DNA from: Chitinophaga oryzae
GTDB taxonomy: Bacteria; Bacteroidota; Bacteroidia; Chitinophagales; Chitinophagaceae
Direction of reading: 5' to 3'
NCBI RefSeq assembly: GCF_012516375.2
Contig: NZ_CP051204.2
Location: forward strand, 3,100,001-3,164,000
Length of the DNA stretch: 64,000 bases
In this document: positions 53,214 to 62,092 of the stretch, piece after piece
Layout: every line of letters starts with the position of its first letter
How positions within the stretch are numbered: the first letter of the stretch is position 1
The notes under the pieces: model-generated
The model's input: the letters and a program-made list of their open reading frames with translations, nothing else
The model's database searches: none
What the model was told of the DNA's origin: nothing
Translations under genes and position numbers: made by a program

Positions 53214-53732
53214 ATGAGTTTCACACCGGACATGACAGACCTATGCATTCTGGACATACTGCAGACAGATGCCAGGACCACCAACAAAGAGATAGCGGCC
53301 AGGTTGGGGAAATCGGTAACGTCTGTTTTTGACAGGGTGAAGCGGTTGGAAGCTGAAGGATATATCACCGGGTATGTGGCCGTGCTCAATCCCCATAAGC
53401 TGGGCAGCACGCTGATCGCCTATACCAGCGTAACGCTGGAAAGCCATGGGCATGACAAGCTGCAGAGCTTTGAGCAGAAGATCAATTCATTTCCGGAGGT
53501 GCTGGAGAGTTATAAGATGAGCGGCCAATTCGACTACCTGCTGAAAATTGTGATTGCCGACATGGAGGCATATGAACTTTTTTATTCCAACAAACTATCC
53601 AAACTGGAAAACATATCGAAGATCAGAAGCCTGTTTGTGTTGTCGGAAACGAAGAAGGAGACAGGCCTGAACCTCAAGACGGCGCAGCTTCCGAAAGGCC
53701 GGCAGAAGACGGGCTTCGGTCCGGATAAGTAA
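53214..53732 (+). CDS. Lrp/AsnC-family transcriptional regulator
   Basis: A 172-residue regulator with an N-terminal helix-turn-helix (LCILDILQTDARTTNKEIAARLGKS, recognition helix TSVFDRVKRLEAEGYI) and a C-terminal RAM/ligand domain (TLIAYTSVTLE, FPEVLESYKMSGQFDYLLKIVIADMEAYELF). The ATG at 53214 begins the protein MSFTPDMTDLC, as expected for the family; the frame is open far upstream but that part is antisense to ppsA. It likely senses an amino acid and may regulate itself and the divergent ppsA. Confidence 0.93.
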   Translation: MSFTPDMTDLCILDILQTDARTTNKEIAARLGKSVTSVFDRVKRLEAEGYITGYVAVLNPHKLGSTLIAYTSVTLESHGHDKLQSFEQKINSFPEVLESYKMSGQFDYLLKIVIADMEAYELFYSNKLSKLENISKIRSLFVLSETKKETGLNLKTAQLPKGRQKTGFGPDK

Positions 53733-53765
53733 CATCGCCTGACGGAATTTTCATGCTTCCCCCGC

Positions 53766-53796
53766 TTGTTTATCTGCCCCTTAAACCTTAGTTTTG
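53766..53796 (+). promoter_or_regulatory. Promoter of the second ECF sigma gene
   Basis: TTG (53766-53768) and TAGTTTTG (53789-53796, an exact TAnnTTTG match) are 20 bases apart. Transcription would begin about 70 bases before the sigma start codon, indicating that the primary sigma factor reads this regulatory gene. Confidence 0.5.
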
Positions 53797-53872
53797 AGTG
53801 AAGAAACCGACTGAAAAATCAACCAGATAGTCCTGAATAATAGCCGGCGATAGCAGTGTTATACGTATTAAG

Positions 53873-54433
53873 ATGATGACAGACTACACCTTCTATGCTG
53901 ATGAAGAGCTGGTTCAACTGATGGCCGCTGACGATCACACCGCCTTTACGGAGATCTACAACAGGTATTGGAAACGCCTGTATGTACTGGCTTATGACCG
54001 CCTGCATTCCCGTGAGCTGGCAGAAGATGTAGTGCAGGACGTGTTTACCGGCCTGTGGCAACGCAGGAGCCAGTCTGTTATCCGTTCACTGCCCGCCTAC
54101 CTGGCTACCGCCAACCGTTACGCCGTATTTGCCCAACTATCTAAATCAGCGAAGGTCATCACCGTAGAAGCGCTTCCCGAATCCCTGCAGGCCGTGGCCG
54201 ATGAAACGGCGCAGCTGCATTTCCTGCAGCAGTCTATGGAACAGCAACTGAAAAAGTTGCCCGAAAAATGCCGCCTCGTTTTTAACTACAGCCGCAACGA
54301 AGGCCTTAGTAACCGCGAAATAGCCGCTGAACTGCAGATCTCCGAGAAAGCAGTGGAGAAACATATCACCAAAGCATTACAGCGGCTGCGCGTGCAGTTC
54401 AGGAACTACTTTCACGCCATATTCCTCTGCTGA
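53873..54433 (+). CDS. ECF sigma factor (third SusCD locus)
   Basis: A 186-residue FecI-like sigma factor. Region 2 includes DHTAFTEIYNRYWKRLYVLAYDRL and ELAEDVVQDVFTGLWQRR; region 4 includes LPEKCRLVFNYSRNEGLSNREIAAEL and EKAVEKHITKALQRLRVQF. It is followed 80 bases later by its FecR partner and then by an STN-bearing SusC, the usual order for a substrate-induced outer-membrane uptake system. It differs throughout from the sigma factor of PUL B, so the two should have separate targets. Confidence 0.93.
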   Translation: MMTDYTFYADEELVQLMAADDHTAFTEIYNRYWKRLYVLAYDRLHSRELAEDVVQDVFTGLWQRRSQSVIRSLPAYLATANRYAVFAQLSKSAKVITVEALPESLQAVADETAQLHFLQQSMEQQLKKLPEKCRLVFNYSRNEGLSNREIAAELQISEKAVEKHITKALQRLRVQFRNYFHAIFLC

Positions 54434-54513
54434 AAAAAAAATTTGTCCGCGGGGTAGGGTAAGCCTGCCGTTTCCATACTTACATTATATAACACCTGTA
54501 AATTCTAAAGTGA

Positions 54514-55650
54514 ATGGATAAGCAAGAACTGGCTATACTATCGGAAAAGTATCTTGCCGGCACAGCCAGTGAAGCGGAAGTAGACCGTCTGCTGCAATGG
54601 TATAACGCCTATGATGAACAGGAGCTGACCGCCCGGGTGACGGTGAGAGGACCGGAGACGGAAGGCCTGCTGAGAGACCGGATGTACCAGCGGTTGCAGG
54701 CTGCCACGCAGCCTCCGCAGCGGGTACGCCGGATGGAAGGATGGTACGGAAAGGTGGCCGCCGCAGCGCTGCTGCTGATCATGGCCGGCGGCGGGTATTA
54801 TTACTTCACGCAGGTGCGGAAAGCTGCCCCGGCAGCAGCGACAGTACCTGCCCGGGTGGAGCCCGGGGGCGATAAGGCGACGCTGACGCTGGCCGATGGT
54901 TCTGTCGTAAACCTCGACAGTATCGGGACCGGTATGCTGACCTTACAGGGAGCGAAAGTAGAGAAGACCCAACATGGCCAGATCGTTTATAAGGGCAATG
55001 GCGACGTGGCTAATAATAACGTGCTGCGTACGCCCAGGGGCGGACAGTTTAAGGTAACGCTGCCCGACGGTACGCACGTATGGCTGAACGCTTCTTCCTC
55101 TATCAGTTACCCTACGGCCTTTACCGGCGATAACCGGAAAGTGGCCATAACGGGAGAGGTGTATTTTGAAGTGGCTGCCGACGCGGCACGACCGTTCGAG
55201 GTAAAAGTGAACGATATTGACGTATTGGTGCTCGGCACCCATTTTAATATCAACGCTTATGACGATGAGCAAACAGTTAAAACGACGCTGCTGGAAGGTG
55301 CGGTGCTGATAAGAACGCCTGGCGCCTACAAACACCTGGAGCCTGGCCAGCAGGCACGCGTAAAGCCCGGCAGCAACGATATCGAATGGCTGAAGCATGT
55401 GGACGTCAACAGCGCCGTGGCCTGGAAAAATGGTTATTTCTCTTTTGACGACGCCGATATCCCTACTGTCATGCGGCAGCTGGCGCGGTGGTACAATATC
55501 GAAGTAAGCTATGCCGGCAAAGTGCCGGAAGGTACGTTCACCGGTGAAATAGGCAGAAACCTGACACAAAACCAATTGATGAAAATACTGACACAGGCGA
55601 GAATTAACTGTAAGCTGGAAGAGGGGAGGAAGCTTGTTATTTATCCATAA
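54514..55650 (+). CDS. FecR-type anti-sigma factor (third SusCD locus)
   Basis: A 378-residue inner-membrane protein: cytoplasmic N-terminus, one helix (KVAAAALLLIMAGGGYYYF, about 80-98), a FecR domain (LRTPRGGQFKVTLPDGTHVWLN, VAITGEVYFEVA, VLVLGTHFNINAY) and a DUF4974 domain (DDADIPTVMRQLARWYNIEVSY). It relays the signal from the SusC STN domain to the sigma factor. A 291-base gap with a tiny ORF and a hairpin separates it from susC. Confidence 0.94.
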   Translation: MDKQELAILSEKYLAGTASEAEVDRLLQWYNAYDEQELTARVTVRGPETEGLLRDRMYQRLQAATQPPQRVRRMEGWYGKVAAAALLLIMAGGGYYYFTQVRKAAPAAATVPARVEPGGDKATLTLADGSVVNLDSIGTGMLTLQGAKVEKTQHGQIVYKGNGDVANNNVLRTPRGGQFKVTLPDGTHVWLNASSSISYPTAFTGDNRKVAITGEVYFEVAADAARPFEVKVNDIDVLVLGTHFNINAYDDEQTVKTTLLEGAVLIRTPGAYKHLEPGQQARVKPGSNDIEWLKHVDVNSAVAWKNGYFSFDDADIPTVMRQLARWYNIEVSYAGKVPEGTFTGEIGRNLTQNQLMKILTQARINCKLEEGRKLVIYP

Positions 55651-55762
55651 TCTGTTATCATCTGTAACCAACCATTATCAACTACCGGTACAATCGGCCG
55701 GTGAACCGTTTAACCGGGCCTGTTCAAAGGCCTGAGCGATAGCTATCCAACAAAATCATGTT

Positions 55763-55813
55763 ATGAAAAAAATGAAGCCCACCGGGTACGGCAGGCTTAT
55801 GTTTCATCCATAA
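55763..55813 (+). CDS. Tiny ORF between fecR and susC (possible leader peptide)
   Basis: ATG at 55763 followed by two lysine codons; encodes MKKMKPTGYGRLMFHP and stops at 55811-55813, 2 bases before a 10-bp hairpin. The arrangement matches the gap in PUL B (ATGAAAAAA start, then a hairpin). It could be a leader peptide coupled to the hairpin, or a relic of an older susC start, since GYGRLM-like n-regions occur before SusC signal peptides. Too short to be certain it is translated. Confidence 0.32.
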   Translation: MKKMKPTGYGRLMFHP

Positions 55814-55815
55814 AA

Positions 55816-55851
55816 AAACCTGGTGTCAAGATTGGCGTCCGCACCAGGTTT
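55816..55851 (+). repeat. Hairpin in the second FecR-SusC gap
   Basis: A perfect 10-bp inverted repeat (55816-55825 with 55842-55851) with a 16-base loop, about 90 bases before the susC start. No T tract follows on the coding strand, so it is not a standard terminator; the preceding A run would make one only in the opposite direction, where no gene reads. Confidence 0.65.
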
Positions 55852-55941
55852 GATTGTCGGTTAACTCTTTCCGAACCCTTCCTGCTGCTCTTTACGGGGC
55901 GGATGGGAAACATTTTGTCAACCAAAAACCAAACCTAAGGT

Positions 55942-58900
55942 ATGAAAATTAATGTTGTCCGCAACAGGCGCAAAACTTTTGTATCGACCAGGGGTGATAT
56001 ACCCCGGGTAACCGAAAATCACTGTGTGACCAAAATCTGGAGAGCAATGAAATTGACCGCGTTTTTATTAACGGTGGTGGCGCTCAACATCTACGCCACC
56101 GGGAATTCCCAGACCGTTACCGTGGCATGCAGGAACATGCCGCTACAGCAGGTGTTCAGTGTTATTAAACAACAGACGGGATTCGTGTTCTTTTACCGGA
56201 ACCAGGACTTGTCGGACATGCGTCCGGTCTCGGCAGACATCCGCGAACAGCCGCTGCGCACCGCGCTGGCCAGGATATTGCAGGACAAGCCCCTTATTTT
56301 TGACATTGAAGGCAATACCATCGTCATTTCCCGGAAAGTGGCCGCCCCCGAAACAAAAGCGGAACAGCCGGACCTGGCGCCGCCGGTAGACGTACAGGGC
56401 AGGGTGGTGGACAAACACGGCGATCCTGTGCCCGGTGTTACCATCCGCGTGAAAGGCAGCAGCCTGGCCGCCATCACAGACCGCGCCGGGTTCTTTGTGC
56501 TGCGCAATGCCGACGCAAAAGCGGAACTGCTCGTGTCCTGCGTGGGATTCGAGCCCCGTACTGTCTCCCTCGGCGGAAAAACCCAACTGGTAATACAACT
56601 CAGCGCCAAAGTGGATGACCTCAACCAGTACGTGGTAGTGGGTTACGGCAGCACTAAAAGGAAAGACCTGACCGGCTCCGTGGCTTCGGTGAACGTGGAC
56701 GAAGTGAAGAACGTACCCTTCGCCAGCATCGACCAGGCGCTGTCCGGTAAAGCCGCCGGCGTACAGGTAACACAAGCCGACGGCTCGCCCGGCGGTGTGG
56801 CCAAGATCCGCATTCGTGGCGGCACCTCGCTGCTGGGCGGCAACGATCCGCTGTATATCATCGACGGCGTACAGGTCACCATCCAGAACCGCTACATCCA
56901 AAACCAGGCAGAAGTGGTGAACCCCATCGAAAGAGCCGGCAGCGACGATCCCAACAACTCGGTCAACGGATCGTTTACCCGCGGGCTCAACAGCCTCGCC
57001 GGCCTGAACATCAACGATATCGAATCCATCGATATCCTGAAAGACGCTTCCGCCACCGCCATCTATGGCTCCAAGGCAGCCAACGGCGTTATCATCATCA
57101 CCACCAAAAAAGGAAAACTGAACCAGAAGCCGGTGCTGGAAGCCAACTACTACACCGGCGTGAGCCAGCCTATCAAAGAGAAGCTACTGAACGCACAGCA
57201 ATATGTGGAGCTGCTGCAGGAAGCCGCGAAGACCAAAAACGCCGTCAGGGCTGCTGCCGGTGAAGATCCCGATCCCACTGCTACCAATATCATCAACAAT
57301 CCGCAAAGCTTGGGGACCGCTAATACCGACTGGCTGAAGCTGGTACTGCGGAATGCTATTGCCCACAATGCCGACATCTCCGTACGCGGCGGCGGCGCCG
57401 GTTCCCGCTATTATACCTCCCTCGCCTATACGAAACAGGAAGGCGTACTGCAAGGCACCGACTTCTCCCGTATTGCGGGTAAAATCAGTCTCGATAATGA
57501 AATCACCAGCAGGCTCCGTATCATCACCAACCTGGATTATGGTTTCACCAAAAACAATATCACCAACGGTGTCTATCCGGCTGCTATGTACGCCCCGCCT
57601 ACATTGCCGGCGTTTAATCCCGACGGATCGCCCTACCAGTTCCTCGGATCGCAGATTGGCGGCTACGACTACCAGGGATTTCAGAACCCTATGGTACTAC
57701 TGGATGGTATCAACACCGGCAAAACCGCTTCGCTGATCGGTTCCCTGTCCGGTGATTACGATGTGCTGAAAAACCTGAAGTTCAGAAGTACGTTGTCTGT
57801 TAACTATAATAACTTCCACCAGCAGAACTACGTTCCCAGCACGGCGGTGATCGCATCAGAGAGCGGTGTCAGCAGTTCCAACGGCGGTACTGCCTCCCAG
57901 GGGCAGACAGAAGACGTGAACGTGTTCGTCGAAAACACCCTTACCTGGGACAAGCAGTTCAATGAAAACCACCGGTTGAACCTCCTGGGCGGTACCTCCT
58001 GGCAGAAATTCCGTTTCAACTCTTTCTCCGCGAGTGGTCAGGGGTTTCCGGACGATAAATACCTGAACAATATCTCTTCTGCGGCCATCACTTTACCGGC
58101 CACCGGTACTTCCGGCCAGAATTCACTGCTCAGTTTTTATATGCGCGCCAACTATGCGCTCAAAGAAAAATACCTGTTGACTTTTACGGGTCGTTCGGAC
58201 GCTTCTTCCAAATTCCCGTCAAATAACCGGGTGGGCTATTTCCCCTCCGGCGGTGCCGCATGGCGTATTTCAGAAGAGCCTTTCATGAAAAAGGCCGAAT
58301 GGGTGAATGAACTGAAACTTCGTGTGAGCGCCGGTTATACCGGTACGCAGAACTTCGGTGACCATCTTTATTATACGTTGTATACGCCGGGTTCTTATGG
58401 CGGTGTGAATGCTTTGGTGCCTTCGCAGCTGGGGAATAGTAAGATCAAGTGGGAGTCCACCCTGCAGAAAGACCTCGGGTTGGATTTCGAATTATTCGGT
58501 TCCCGCCTGCGCGGCGTGATTGGTTATTATGAGAAGATCACCACCGGCTTGTTGTTGTCTACGCAGCTGGCGCCCAGTTCTTCCTACGGCAGTGTGATAT
58601 CGAATATCGCCACCATCAGCAATAAGGGACTGGAGATAGATCTTCGTACGGATTTCATTAAGCACCGGCATTTTCAGTGGACCGGCGCGCTGAATGTTTC
58701 CGGTAACCGCTCCCGCGTGGAAGATATCAACAATGATTTTTCCGATCCGAACGATCCGGGTGCCACCTACCTCAGTGCCAATGCCGTGGTACGCAAAGGA
58801 GAACCGCTGGGGCTTTTTTACGGCTACAAACAAACAGGTATTATCCGCGATCAGAAACAGCTGGAAGACTACAGTAAAGTCTTTACCTATGCGCAGTACA

Positions 58901-59493
58901 TGGCGCCCTACCTGGGCATCGGCGATGCCATGTATGAAATTGCCACAGAAGGCATTGATAAAGGGTTTTATAAACGGGATGTCATAGGACAGGCGCAGCC
59001 TGATTTCTATGGCGGTTTTACGAATACCTTTACCTATAAGAACTTTAGCCTGATCACGCTGCTGACTTTCTCCTACGGAGGACAGCTGTTATATCTCGCG
59101 GACATACAAAACAAAAACTTTGAGAGCTTCGCGAACAGGGGGGCGCGCATTCTCGGTCGCTGGACACCTGAAAACCCTTCTGCCGACAGGCCAAGGCTGA
59201 TTTTGGGTGAGTATGGCACCACCACCAGCACTGCTGAAGTATACGATGCTTCCTACCTGAAACTGAAATCCATCACCATCACTTACCAGCTGCCGGCACC
59301 GGCTGCAAACAAAATGCATGTCCGTGATGCGTCCGTGTATGCCTCCGCTACCAACCTGTTCACCATCACCAAATATCCCGGTCCGGATCCGGAGGTGAGC
59401 AATAATCCCTACAGCCTGATCAACGGCAGCAGTGATGTCAGCACTTTTCCGACGGTGAAGCAGTTTAACGTAGGCCTGCGTTTCGGATTTTAA
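55942..59493 (+). CDS. SusC-type TonB-dependent transporter with STN domain (third locus)
   Basis: A 1,183-residue outer-membrane importer. A 35-residue positively charged n-region precedes the signal segment (MKLTAFLLTVVALNIYATG; alternative start 56047). Then come an STN domain (LQQVFSVIKQQTGFVFFYRN, about 68-132), a CarboxypepD_reg-like domain (VDKHGDPVPGVTIRVKGSS), the plug (VVVGYGSTKRKDLTGSVASV; IRIRGGTSLLGGNDPLYIIDG; LKDASATAIYGSKAANGVI) and the barrel ending VKQFNVGLRFGF. The STN domain pairs it with the preceding FecR and sigma factors. The substrate is unknown; no glycosidase gene follows. Confidence 0.95.
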   Translation: MKINVVRNRRKTFVSTRGDIPRVTENHCVTKIWRAMKLTAFLLTVVALNIYATGNSQTVTVACRNMPLQQVFSVIKQQTGFVFFYRNQDLSDMRPVSADIREQPLRTALARILQDKPLIFDIEGNTIVISRKVAAPETKAEQPDLAPPVDVQGRVVDKHGDPVPGVTIRVKGSSLAAITDRAGFFVLRNADAKAELLVSCVGFEPRTVSLGGKTQLVIQLSAKVDDLNQYVVVGYGSTKRKDLTGSVASVNVDEVKNVPFASIDQALSGKAAGVQVTQADGSPGGVAKIRIRGGTSLLGGNDPLYIIDGVQVTIQNRYIQNQAEVVNPIERAGSDDPNNSVNGSFTRGLNSLAGLNINDIESIDILKDASATAIYGSKAANGVIIITTKKGKLNQKPVLEANYYTGVSQPIKEKLLNAQQYVELLQEAAKTKNAVRAAAGEDPDPTATNIINNPQSLGTANTDWLKLVLRNAIAHNADISVRGGGAGSRYYTSLAYTKQEGVLQGTDFSRIAGKISLDNEITSRLRIITNLDYGFTKNNITNGVYPAAMYAPPTLPAFNPDGSPYQFLGSQIGGYDYQGFQNPMVLLDGINTGKTASLIGSLSGDYDVLKNLKFRSTLSVNYNNFHQQNYVPSTAVIASESGVSSSNGGTASQGQTEDVNVFVENTLTWDKQFNENHRLNLLGGTSWQKFRFNSFSASGQGFPDDKYLNNISSAAITLPATGTSGQNSLLSFYMRANYALKEKYLLTFTGRSDASSKFPSNNRVGYFPSGGAAWRISEEPFMKKAEWVNELKLRVSAGYTGTQNFGDHLYYTLYTPGSYGGVNALVPSQLGNSKIKWESTLQKDLGLDFELFGSRLRGVIGYYEKITTGLLLSTQLAPSSSYGSVISNIATISNKGLEIDLRTDFIKHRHFQWTGALNVSGNRSRVEDINNDFSDPNDPGATYLSANAVVRKGEPLGLFYGYKQTGIIRDQKQLEDYSKVFTYAQYMAPYLGIGDAMYEIATEGIDKGFYKRDVIGQAQPDFYGGFTNTFTYKNFSLITLLTFSYGGQLLYLADIQNKNFESFANRGARILGRWTPENPSADRPRLILGEYGTTTSTAEVYDASYLKLKSITITYQLPAPAANKMHVRDASVYASATNLFTITKYPGPDPEVSNNPYSLINGSSDVSTFPTVKQFNVGLRFGF

Positions 59494-59514
59494 AAACAAT
59501 TAAACCAGCTAATT

Positions 59515-60939
59515 ATGATGAAAAGGATTATATATACGTTGCTCGGCGCTGTGGTGATCGCCAGTGCCGCCTGCCGGAAAGAACTAGGGAAACTGCCGGA
59601 AAACGCCAAAGTGGACGGTAACACCATCCTCGACCAGCGGACTTCTGAAATAGCGCTCAATGGCGTTTATTACCGGTTTGCCGCCGTGAATTCCGACAAT
59701 GTCACCAAATGGTTTGAGCATGAGGTACCACCTGCGATGTTTGCGGGGTATATAGGCTATGGTTATGGCGCAGATGCCGCGGAGATCAATAATAACTATG
59801 CGAAGTCGGGCTTCGCCGATATTTACTGGACATCTTCCTACCAGTTGATCAACGCGGCCAACGGCGTGATAAAAGGTGTGAACGCCCTGGATGATAAACT
59901 GTTCACCGGCAACCGTAAAAAAGGAATACTGGCAGAAGCCCGCTTCCTGAGAGCTTACGGGCACTTCAAGCTGCTGAGTTTTTTTGGGCAGTGGTTTGAT
60001 CTGAACAGTCCGTACGGCGCATTGATCCGCGAGGATTTTGTACAGGTAGACGCCGTGCCAAAAGCCCGCAGCTCTGTGAAAGACAGTTATGCCTTTATCC
60101 TGGCCGATGTGGACGAGGCCATTGCCAACGCGCCGGCGGAGAATAAAGCATGGTACGCCACCCGCTGGGCGGCCATGGCGCTCAAAATGCGGGTGCTGAT
60201 GAGCCACGGGCAGCCAGGGGACTATCAACAGGTAAGTGATCTGGCGGATTCCATCATCCTCAACAGCAAATACAAACCGGAGCCGCAAACGAAAGACATC
60301 TTTTACACCAAGGGGCTGGGCAGCCCGGAAGTGATACTGGGCATCAAACCGCAACAAAACCAGGAGAGTTTCTACTATGTGCTCAGCAGGCAATACTGGC
60401 CGGGCGCTTCTTCGCTGTATATTGCCAAAACAGCGCTGAAAGACCTGCTACAGAACGATCCGCGCGGCGCCTGGATGATCGGTACCGAAAACAGATATAC
60501 CAAAGGCACCTTTTATTTCCTGAAATATATCAAACAGGGAGACGCCCCTTCTATGCTGTCAGAAACGTCCTATGCTTTCCGTCTGACGGAAGTGTATCTG
60601 CTGAAAGCGGAAGCCATCGTGCGTTCCGGTGGTAGCTTACAGGCCGCCCGCAATATCCTGAAGGAAGTGATGGGCCGCGCAGGGGTGACCGATTTCAGCG
60701 CGGTAGATAACGCGGCTTCTGTGAACGAGCTGCTGAAACAGTTGTACCTCGAATTTGTGAGAAATCTCATTGCGGAAGACGGGCAGGAATGGATGGCGTT
60801 ATTACGCCTGCCATCGTCGCTGATACAGGAGTTGCGTCCAACGGCCAATGACAAGATCAGATATATTTTGCCGATACCACATAGCGAGTTCCTTTACAAT
60901 CCCGCTATTGGTCCACAGAACCCCGGCTACCAGCAATAA
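59515..60939 (+). CDS. SusD/RagB-type lipoprotein (third locus)
   Basis: A 474-residue lipoprotein (signal ending ASAAC, Cys20) with SusD features: YWTSSYQLINAANGVIKGVN, FLRAYGHFKLLSFFGQWFDLN, RSSVKDSYAFILADVDEAIA, FRLTEVYLLKAEAIVRSGG and a C-terminal LYLEFVRNLIAEDGQEWMALLR. That last segment departs from the usual E..RELAFEGHR..DLRR motif. It follows susC by 21 bases and is followed 18 bases later by a thioredoxin-like lipoprotein gene. Confidence 0.92.
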   Translation: MMKRIIYTLLGAVVIASAACRKELGKLPENAKVDGNTILDQRTSEIALNGVYYRFAAVNSDNVTKWFEHEVPPAMFAGYIGYGYGADAAEINNNYAKSGFADIYWTSSYQLINAANGVIKGVNALDDKLFTGNRKKGILAEARFLRAYGHFKLLSFFGQWFDLNSPYGALIREDFVQVDAVPKARSSVKDSYAFILADVDEAIANAPAENKAWYATRWAAMALKMRVLMSHGQPGDYQQVSDLADSIILNSKYKPEPQTKDIFYTKGLGSPEVILGIKPQQNQESFYYVLSRQYWPGASSLYIAKTALKDLLQNDPRGAWMIGTENRYTKGTFYFLKYIKQGDAPSMLSETSYAFRLTEVYLLKAEAIVRSGGSLQAARNILKEVMGRAGVTDFSAVDNAASVNELLKQLYLEFVRNLIAEDGQEWMALLRLPSSLIQELRPTANDKIRYILPIPHSEFLYNPAIGPQNPGYQQ

Positions 60940-60957
60940 TTGACCTTTAAAATTTTA

Positions 60958-62046
60958 ATGATGCATCTCCACACGAAAACTTTTTTGACCGCCCTGTTGC
61001 TGGCCACTGCCTGCCAGCAAGCCGCCCCGCCGCATGCCACACTTACCGGGGAACTGAAGGGACTAAAAGATTCAGTCGTTTTTATCTCCGTACCGGTTGC
61101 CGATTCCGCCAGGACAGACACCGTGCCGGTGAAGGATGGTAAGTTCACCTGGACCGGAGTGGTCACCGAACCACAGAAAATTTATATCGGCACCTCTTCC
61201 CGTTATATGGAGCTGTTTATGGAGAACACGGACGTCAGCCTGAAAGGCAGCATGGATTCGCTGGACCAGGTGAAGATTACCGGTTCCGCTACGCAGACGG
61301 CCTATGAAGCCTATCAGCAATCGATCTCCGATATTACAGCCATCCAGGATTCGCTGTACCAGCAGTATCCGGCGGTGAAAGGGAATGATACCGCCGAGGC
61401 GGCGCTGGAAGCTAAACTGGAAACGCTGCGGGTGCAGCGGCGGGCGCGGAGCAAACAATACATCGCTGCCCATCCTGAAAGCCCGGTGAGCGTAGACCTC
61501 ATTGCAGATATGGCCATTCTCGGCGAGTATGCGCCGCTGGACAGCCTGTACCGCCAGCTGACGCCTGCGGCGCAGCAGTCGGCCGCCGGTACCCGGCTGG
61601 GTAAACGGCTGGAGGTGCTGAAGCGGAGCGCTATCGGTCAACCGATGATCGACTTCACACAGGCGGACGTTAACGGTAAACCGGTGCGCCTGTCCGATTT
61701 CAAAGGCAAATACGTGCTGCTCGATTTCTGGGCCAGCTGGTGCGGCCCCTGCAGGGCGGAGAACCCTAACGTATTAAAGGCCTACAATACCTTCAAGGAC
61801 AAAAACTTCACCGTACTTGGCGTATCGCTGGATGACAAAGCAGACAAGTGGAAGCAGGCCATCGAACAGGACGGCATGCCCTGGATGCAGGTGTCTGACC
61901 TGAAAGGTTTCCGCAACGAGGTAGCGCAGCAGTACGGTATACAGGCCATCCCTTGTTCGTTCCTCATAGACCCGCAGGGGATCATTATCGCCAAAGACCT
62001 GAGAGGAGCGGCCCTGCATACAAAGCTGGCGGAAACTCTTCAGTAA
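60958..62046 (+). CDS. TlpA-like thioredoxin lipoprotein with DUF4369 domain, first copy
   Basis: A 362-residue lipoprotein (signal ending ATAC, Cys19). The N-terminal DUF4369 domain (about 25-115: TLTGELKGLKDSVVFISVP...DGKFTWTGVV) is followed by a helical linker and a C-terminal TlpA/AhpC-type thioredoxin domain with the redox pair FWASWCGPC (Cys262, Cys265) and the cis-proline segment AIPCSFLIDPQG. The start at 60958 fits the signal; a TTG frame opens 18 bases earlier. It probably reduces or isomerises disulfides in the periplasm. Such genes often trail SusCD pairs, but their link to uptake is not understood. Confidence 0.9.
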   Translation: MMHLHTKTFLTALLLATACQQAAPPHATLTGELKGLKDSVVFISVPVADSARTDTVPVKDGKFTWTGVVTEPQKIYIGTSSRYMELFMENTDVSLKGSMDSLDQVKITGSATQTAYEAYQQSISDITAIQDSLYQQYPAVKGNDTAEAALEAKLETLRVQRRARSKQYIAAHPESPVSVDLIADMAILGEYAPLDSLYRQLTPAAQQSAAGTRLGKRLEVLKRSAIGQPMIDFTQADVNGKPVRLSDFKGKYVLLDFWASWCGPCRAENPNVLKAYNTFKDKNFTVLGVSLDDKADKWKQAIEQDGMPWMQVSDLKGFRNEVAQQYGIQAIPCSFLIDPQGIIIAKDLRGAALHTKLAETLQ

Positions 62047-62092
62047 AAAATTAACCGGACTATTTAGCGCATCATCTTAAAACTAACATCAC

